Notes under the pieces: generated by a model
Database searches by the model: none
What the model saw: only the letters and a program-made list of their open reading frames with translations
What the model was told of the DNA's origin: nothing
Shown: piece by piece, positions 60,842-64,000 of the stretch
Position numbering within the stretch: the stretch's first letter is position 1
Layout of the letters: every line of letters begins with the position of its first letter
Source of the DNA: Bifidobacterium breve
GTDB taxonomy: Bacteria > Actinomycetota > Thermoleophilia > Solirubrobacterales > Solirubrobacteraceae
Direction: 5' to 3'
Assembly (NCBI GenBank): GCA_945878865.1
Contig: CAMCUD010000002.1
Span: forward strand, 293,694-357,693
Length of the DNA: 64,000 nt
Made by a program: the position numbers and the translations under genes

Positions 60842-63800
60842 TCAGACGCTGCGCACCGGGCGGACGCGCAACGTGGCGTTGCGGACCCGGACACCCGGCT
60901 GCGAGATCGCGACGCGGAAGCGCAGGCGCGGCGTCTTCGCGCGCCGGAGCTTCGTCCCGGAGCGCAGCGCGTTTCGGCGCAGCAGGACGTTGACCCGCGT
61001 GGCGCCGCCCTTCGGCAGCGTCACCGTCACCCGCGTCTTCGAGACGCTCACGCGGGCCCGCGTGCCCTTCGGCAGGCCGGCGGCGCTGACCCTGATGCGC
61101 TTCCGGGCGCGCTTGGTGTCAGCCACGAGCCCGCTCGGCAGCCTCAGCGTCGCCTTCGTCACCTTGCGCCCGCCGCCCTCGACGCGCATCCGCAGCGCGG
61201 GGCGCCCGCGCTTCAGCGAGCTGACGCGCACGGTCGCCTTCGGCGTGCAGCCCGCGACGACCGGGGCGACGGTGCGCGTGCTGCGCGCGCCGCTGTGCGA
61301 GGTGAACACCGCGTCGACCTTCGGGTCGCTGGAGCAGAGGTCGACCGCCGACAGCAGCGGGCTCTGCCGGCCGGAGCCGAGCTTGAGCTCGAACCGCGAC
61401 AGCGGGACGTCGGGGATCCCGCCGAACTCGTTGACGAGCCGGTTCTTCGTCCCGATGCTGACCTTGCCGAGGAGATCGATCGGCAGCTGGCCGCGCAGCT
61501 GCAGGCGCAGCTGGGGCAGTGCGCTGCCGGGGGCCAGGACGAACACGACGTTGCCGGTCAGCGACGTGTTGAGCAGCGGCGTGCTCGCCACCGCCGTGCC
61601 GATCGTGGCGCTCGCCGGGCAGGCACCGGCTTCGAACGTCGCGAGCGGGCAGGCGAGGCGCAGCCGGTTCGGGTCCGCGGCGACGCCCGTGGGGAGCGTC
61701 ACGGCGACCGAGTTCGTGTTCGCCTCACCCGGCGCCTGGCTGACGACGGCGGTCAGACCCGGATGGCCGTTCTTGTCGACGTCGCTCCGCGAGCCGGTGA
61801 GCGTCGCCTCGATCTTCGGGGCGAAGGGGAGCCCGTCGCAGCCGGTGGCCTGGAACGTCGACTCGCCGGAGAACGAGCCGCCGAGGTCGCTGCCGAACGT
61901 CGCGCGGACGGGCTGCGGTGCGCAGCTCGTCGGATTGAACGTGAAGCCCGGCCGATCGAGCGCGAGCTGCAGCGAGCGGATCGAGAGCGCGATGCCCTGC
62001 AGGCGCAGCGGGACGTCGTCGACGACGACGTCGAGGCCCTGGTCGTTGCCGCGGACGAAGAGCTTCGCCAGCGTGATCGAGTTGCCGAGGTCCAGCGGGC
62101 CGACCTTCGCGGGGACGACGATCGACAGGCCGGCGAACGAGCCGTCGAGGCTCTCGGTCAGGTAGACGGGTCCGGTGACCTTCAGCGGCGCGGAGCCCGG
62201 CCCGGCCGTCGCGGTGACCGTGCCGACGCGCGTGCCCTCAGGGCAGGCGCCCGTGCGGGCTGCGCCGGCGTCGCACTGCGGCACGCTGGCGATGCGGCCG
62301 AGGAGACCCGGCGGCAGCGAGACCCGGACGTTCTTCAGCCGCGCCTGGCGGTCCGGCCGCTCCATGACGGTCGTGACGACGGCGTCGGCGCCGGCCTGCG
62401 TCGGCGAGGTGCTCAGCGACGCCGCGGGCGAGAACGCGTTCGGGTCCGGGCAGTCGCCGCCGATGGTGACGGTGCCCGACGGCGTGGCGTCCGCGCCGCC
62501 CGAGTGCGGCGTCAGGCGCGACGTCCCGGTGTAGGTGCCGCAGCTGCGCGGCGTCGAGACGACGGCGTGCTCGCCGCCCTGGAACGTCAGGGTGAACGTC
62601 GTGAACGGCAGCGGCGGGACGTCGTTGAGGACGGTGGTGATCTGGCCCGTCGCCTGGTCGACGGTCACGTCGCCCTGGAGCTTGATCCGCAGCGCGTCAG
62701 CCGCACCGCTCTGCTCAGCGACGATGAAGATGCGCACGAGCGGGCCGCCCGGCACGGGATCGGCGAGGAACACCTTGCCCGTCAGCGGCGCGTCGATGAG
62801 CGGCGAGCTGAAGTTCACCGAGCCCACCTGCGATGCCGCAGGGCACGAGGACGGGGCGCCCGAGGTGCGTGCGAACTGGGCGTCACTGCAGCCGGCGAGG
62901 TCTCCTGCGGAGCCGACGGTGGGCGAGAGCTCGAAGCCTTCGGGCAGCACGACGACCGCGCGCTTGGGCTGGGTCTGCGCGCGGGCGCCCGGGTTGCGGT
63001 TGAACGGCAGGCTCGCCGTCACCGACGCGGCTGTCGGCACGTCAGCCAACGCCGGCGCCGCGCCGACGCTGAGCGCGGGAGTGAACGGCACGCCTGCGCA
63101 GTCGGTCGGGGTGAAGCTCGTCGTGGCGGTCTTGACCTGCCCGGAGTAGAAGCCGGCGGTGATCTTCGTCGGGGCCGGCGTACAGGTGGTCGGGTTCGTC
63201 TCGAACGCCTGACCGGTGCCGGCCGTCCGCTGCAGGGTCATCGCCACTCGCCGGATGCGCAGCGCCGCCGTGCCCAGCGGCGTCGACTGCGTCGTGGGCA
63301 TGTCGCGGATCGAGGCGGTCAGCCCGCCGTCACCGGGCACCCGCACGCGCGCGGGCGACTCCAGGACGACCTTGCTCAGCGGCGTGCCGATGATCGGGAA
63401 GGTCGGCCGCAGCACGATGCCCAGACGAGCGGGTTCGGTGCCGCGCGTCGGGATGCGGTAGATCGTGCCGTTGATCGACTGGCTGTTGAGCTCGACGGGC
63501 AGGATCGGCCCGAACGGCTGAACCCGCACGTCGGCCGAGACGTTCGTCGTGCCGACCTGCGCGGTTGCCGGGCAGGTGTCGGTCGTCAGCTGGGCGAAGC
63601 CGCACACCGTCGCCGCTCCCGGGTCGCCGACGAGGCCGGCGGGCAGCTCGATGTCGAGGTTGCGGAGGTCGTCACCGCCTCCGCCGATAGCCCCCAGATC
63701 GTTCAGCGAGAACGACACGGTGAAGTCCGAATGGGCTCCCGCGGTCGTGGTCGCCGGGGCGGCCGACGGCCCGTCCAGCGACGCAGCCAGCACCGATCCC

Positions 63801-63856
63801 GGCAGGGCGAACAGCAGCATGCCGGCAGCGGCCAGCAGCACGACGACTCGACGCAT
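60842..63856 (-). CDS. large secreted four-repeat protein
   Basis: 1004 residues, function unknown. Signal peptide RRVVVLLAAAGMLLFALPGSVLA. Four related units begin near residues 71, 304, 514 and 721 with LP-x-G(V/L/F), followed by C..A....(D/G)xCPA..xVG(T/S), a strand-rich segment containing (P/G)x(L/P)...V, and a Cys near the end. The C-terminal 120 residues are basic beta-type sequence without Cys. GAGGAGGAGAG before the ATG gives a strong start. It is probably a surface or cell-wall protein of a kind common in this lineage. Confidence 0.85.
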   Translation of the reverse strand: MRRVVVLLAAAGMLLFALPGSVLAASLDGPSAAPATTTAGAHSDFTVSFSLNDLGAIGGGGDDLRNLDIELPAGLVGDPGAATVCGFAQLTTDTCPATAQVGTTNVSADVRVQPFGPILPVELNSQSINGTIYRIPTRGTEPARLGIVLRPTFPIIGTPLSKVVLESPARVRVPGDGGLTASIRDMPTTQSTPLGTAALRIRRVAMTLQRTAGTGQAFETNPTTCTPAPTKITAGFYSGQVKTATTSFTPTDCAGVPFTPALSVGAAPALADVPTAASVTASLPFNRNPGARAQTQPKRAVVVLPEGFELSPTVGSAGDLAGCSDAQFARTSGAPSSCPAASQVGSVNFSSPLIDAPLTGKVFLADPVPGGPLVRIFIVAEQSGAADALRIKLQGDVTVDQATGQITTVLNDVPPLPFTTFTLTFQGGEHAVVSTPRSCGTYTGTSRLTPHSGGADATPSGTVTIGGDCPDPNAFSPAASLSTSPTQAGADAVVTTVMERPDRQARLKNVRVSLPPGLLGRIASVPQCDAGAARTGACPEGTRVGTVTATAGPGSAPLKVTGPVYLTESLDGSFAGLSIVVPAKVGPLDLGNSITLAKLFVRGNDQGLDVVVDDVPLRLQGIALSIRSLQLALDRPGFTFNPTSCAPQPVRATFGSDLGGSFSGESTFQATGCDGLPFAPKIEATLTGSRSDVDKNGHPGLTAVVSQAPGEANTNSVAVTLPTGVAADPNRLRLACPLATFEAGACPASATIGTAVASTPLLNTSLTGNVVFVLAPGSALPQLRLQLRGQLPIDLLGKVSIGTKNRLVNEFGGIPDVPLSRFELKLGSGRQSPLLSAVDLCSSDPKVDAVFTSHSGARSTRTVAPVVAGCTPKATVRVSSLKRGRPALRMRVEGGGRKVTKATLRLPSGLVADTKRARKRIRVSAAGLPKGTRARVSVSKTRVTVTLPKGGATRVNVLLRRNALRSGTKLRRAKTPRLRFRVAISQPGVRVRNATLRVRPVRSV

Positions 63857-64000
63857 CTCTCCTCCTCAGGGCGTCCCGCGAACCCCCGCGGCAACGCCTC
63901 CATATCTCCCCTGCGCGGGACGGTACCCACGTTGCGCCCGGTTTACACCACTTCGTGGCGCGCTACGAGAAGGATCATGGGTTGGCGCGGGCCCGCTCGG
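63857..64000. other. 144-base upstream region at the window end
   Basis: Contains the promoter and ribosome site of the 60842 protein on the minus strand. AGAAGGATC before an ATG at 63977 could start a plus-strand gene continuing beyond the window, but eight codons are too few to judge. Confidence 0.3.

Noticed and set aside
63977..64000. Possible start of a plus-strand gene with AGAAGGATC before an ATG
   Set aside because: Only eight codons lie within the window, too few to support a call.

Overview
The window is very G+C-rich DNA with short intergenic gaps, many GTG starts and many stop-start overlaps. It carries large secreted repeat proteins with basic tails, paired DUF2236 (MpaB-like) proteins, a wax-ester-synthase/DGAT homologue and a dense set of acyl-CoA dehydrogenases, TetR regulators and FprA-type reductase. 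Together these suggest a soil actinomycete-like organism, most likely Thermoleophilia/Solirubrobacterales. That placement is inference from gene style, not from a marker gene. I see no transposase, phage structural gene, rRNA or CRISPR array.

Region 1-25 kb is catabolic. It holds the 3' end of a cytochrome P450, an aldo/keto reductase, an RbsB/RbsA/RbsC-type ABC importer followed by an amidohydrolase and a Rieske ferredoxin, then acyl-CoA dehydrogenase, enoyl-CoA hydratase and 3-hydroxyacyl-CoA dehydrogenase. A second block has a minus-strand operon (BadI/MenB-like crotonase, CoA ligase, FadR-type GntR regulator, an internally duplicated unknown protein) diverging from an acyl-CoA dehydrogenase and an SDR, then an amidohydrolase diverging from thiolase, FMN alpha-hydroxyacid oxidase, SnoaL-like protein, ThDP enzyme and ferredoxin-NADP reductase. 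The set resembles uptake, CoA activation, beta-oxidation and hydrolytic ring opening of a cyclic carboxylic acid, plus an alpha-hydroxyacid/alpha-ketoacid branch. The substrate cannot be read from sequence.

Inserted between the two catabolic blocks (10.07-12.3 kb) is a stretch of lower G+C with hairpins and a compact three-gene operon: a TIR-like (DUF1863/ThsB-type) protein, a caspase-like peptidase with intact His/Cys dyad, and a small protein resembling the RyR domain. This looks like a TIR-caspase (type IV Thoeris-like) anti-phage system with an extra component, and is the most interesting object in the window.

Region 25-35 kb has an OhrR-like MarR regulator with a DoxX-like partner and an operator palindrome, a Tat-exported FAD amine-oxidase-fold protein and a DUF2236 protein that share a 20-bp operator next to a TetR gene, a glycosyltransferase, a P2-type cation ATPase, an unusual zinc-ribbon/J-domain protein and a GDSL hydrolase. 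Region 35-44 kb has secreted proteins (unknown, lipase, glycosidase-like), three tRNAs (Trp, Gly, Pro), a choloylglycine-hydrolase-family enzyme, a quinone-oxidoreductase-like MDR protein, an HD protein, a membrane-anchored alpha/beta hydrolase and a GlxA-type regulator.

Region 44-61 kb is again lipid metabolism: TetR regulators, acyl-CoA dehydrogenases, an acetyltransferase, a second DUF2236 protein facing its TetR across a palindrome, DUF808, a membrane dipeptidase, WS/DGAT, long-chain acyl-CoA ligase, a circularly permuted ATP-grasp protein, and an ACAD/APH-kinase/SDR operon resembling split ACAD11 or the levulinate (Lva) pathway. The window ends with a 1004-residue secreted protein built of four related repeats.
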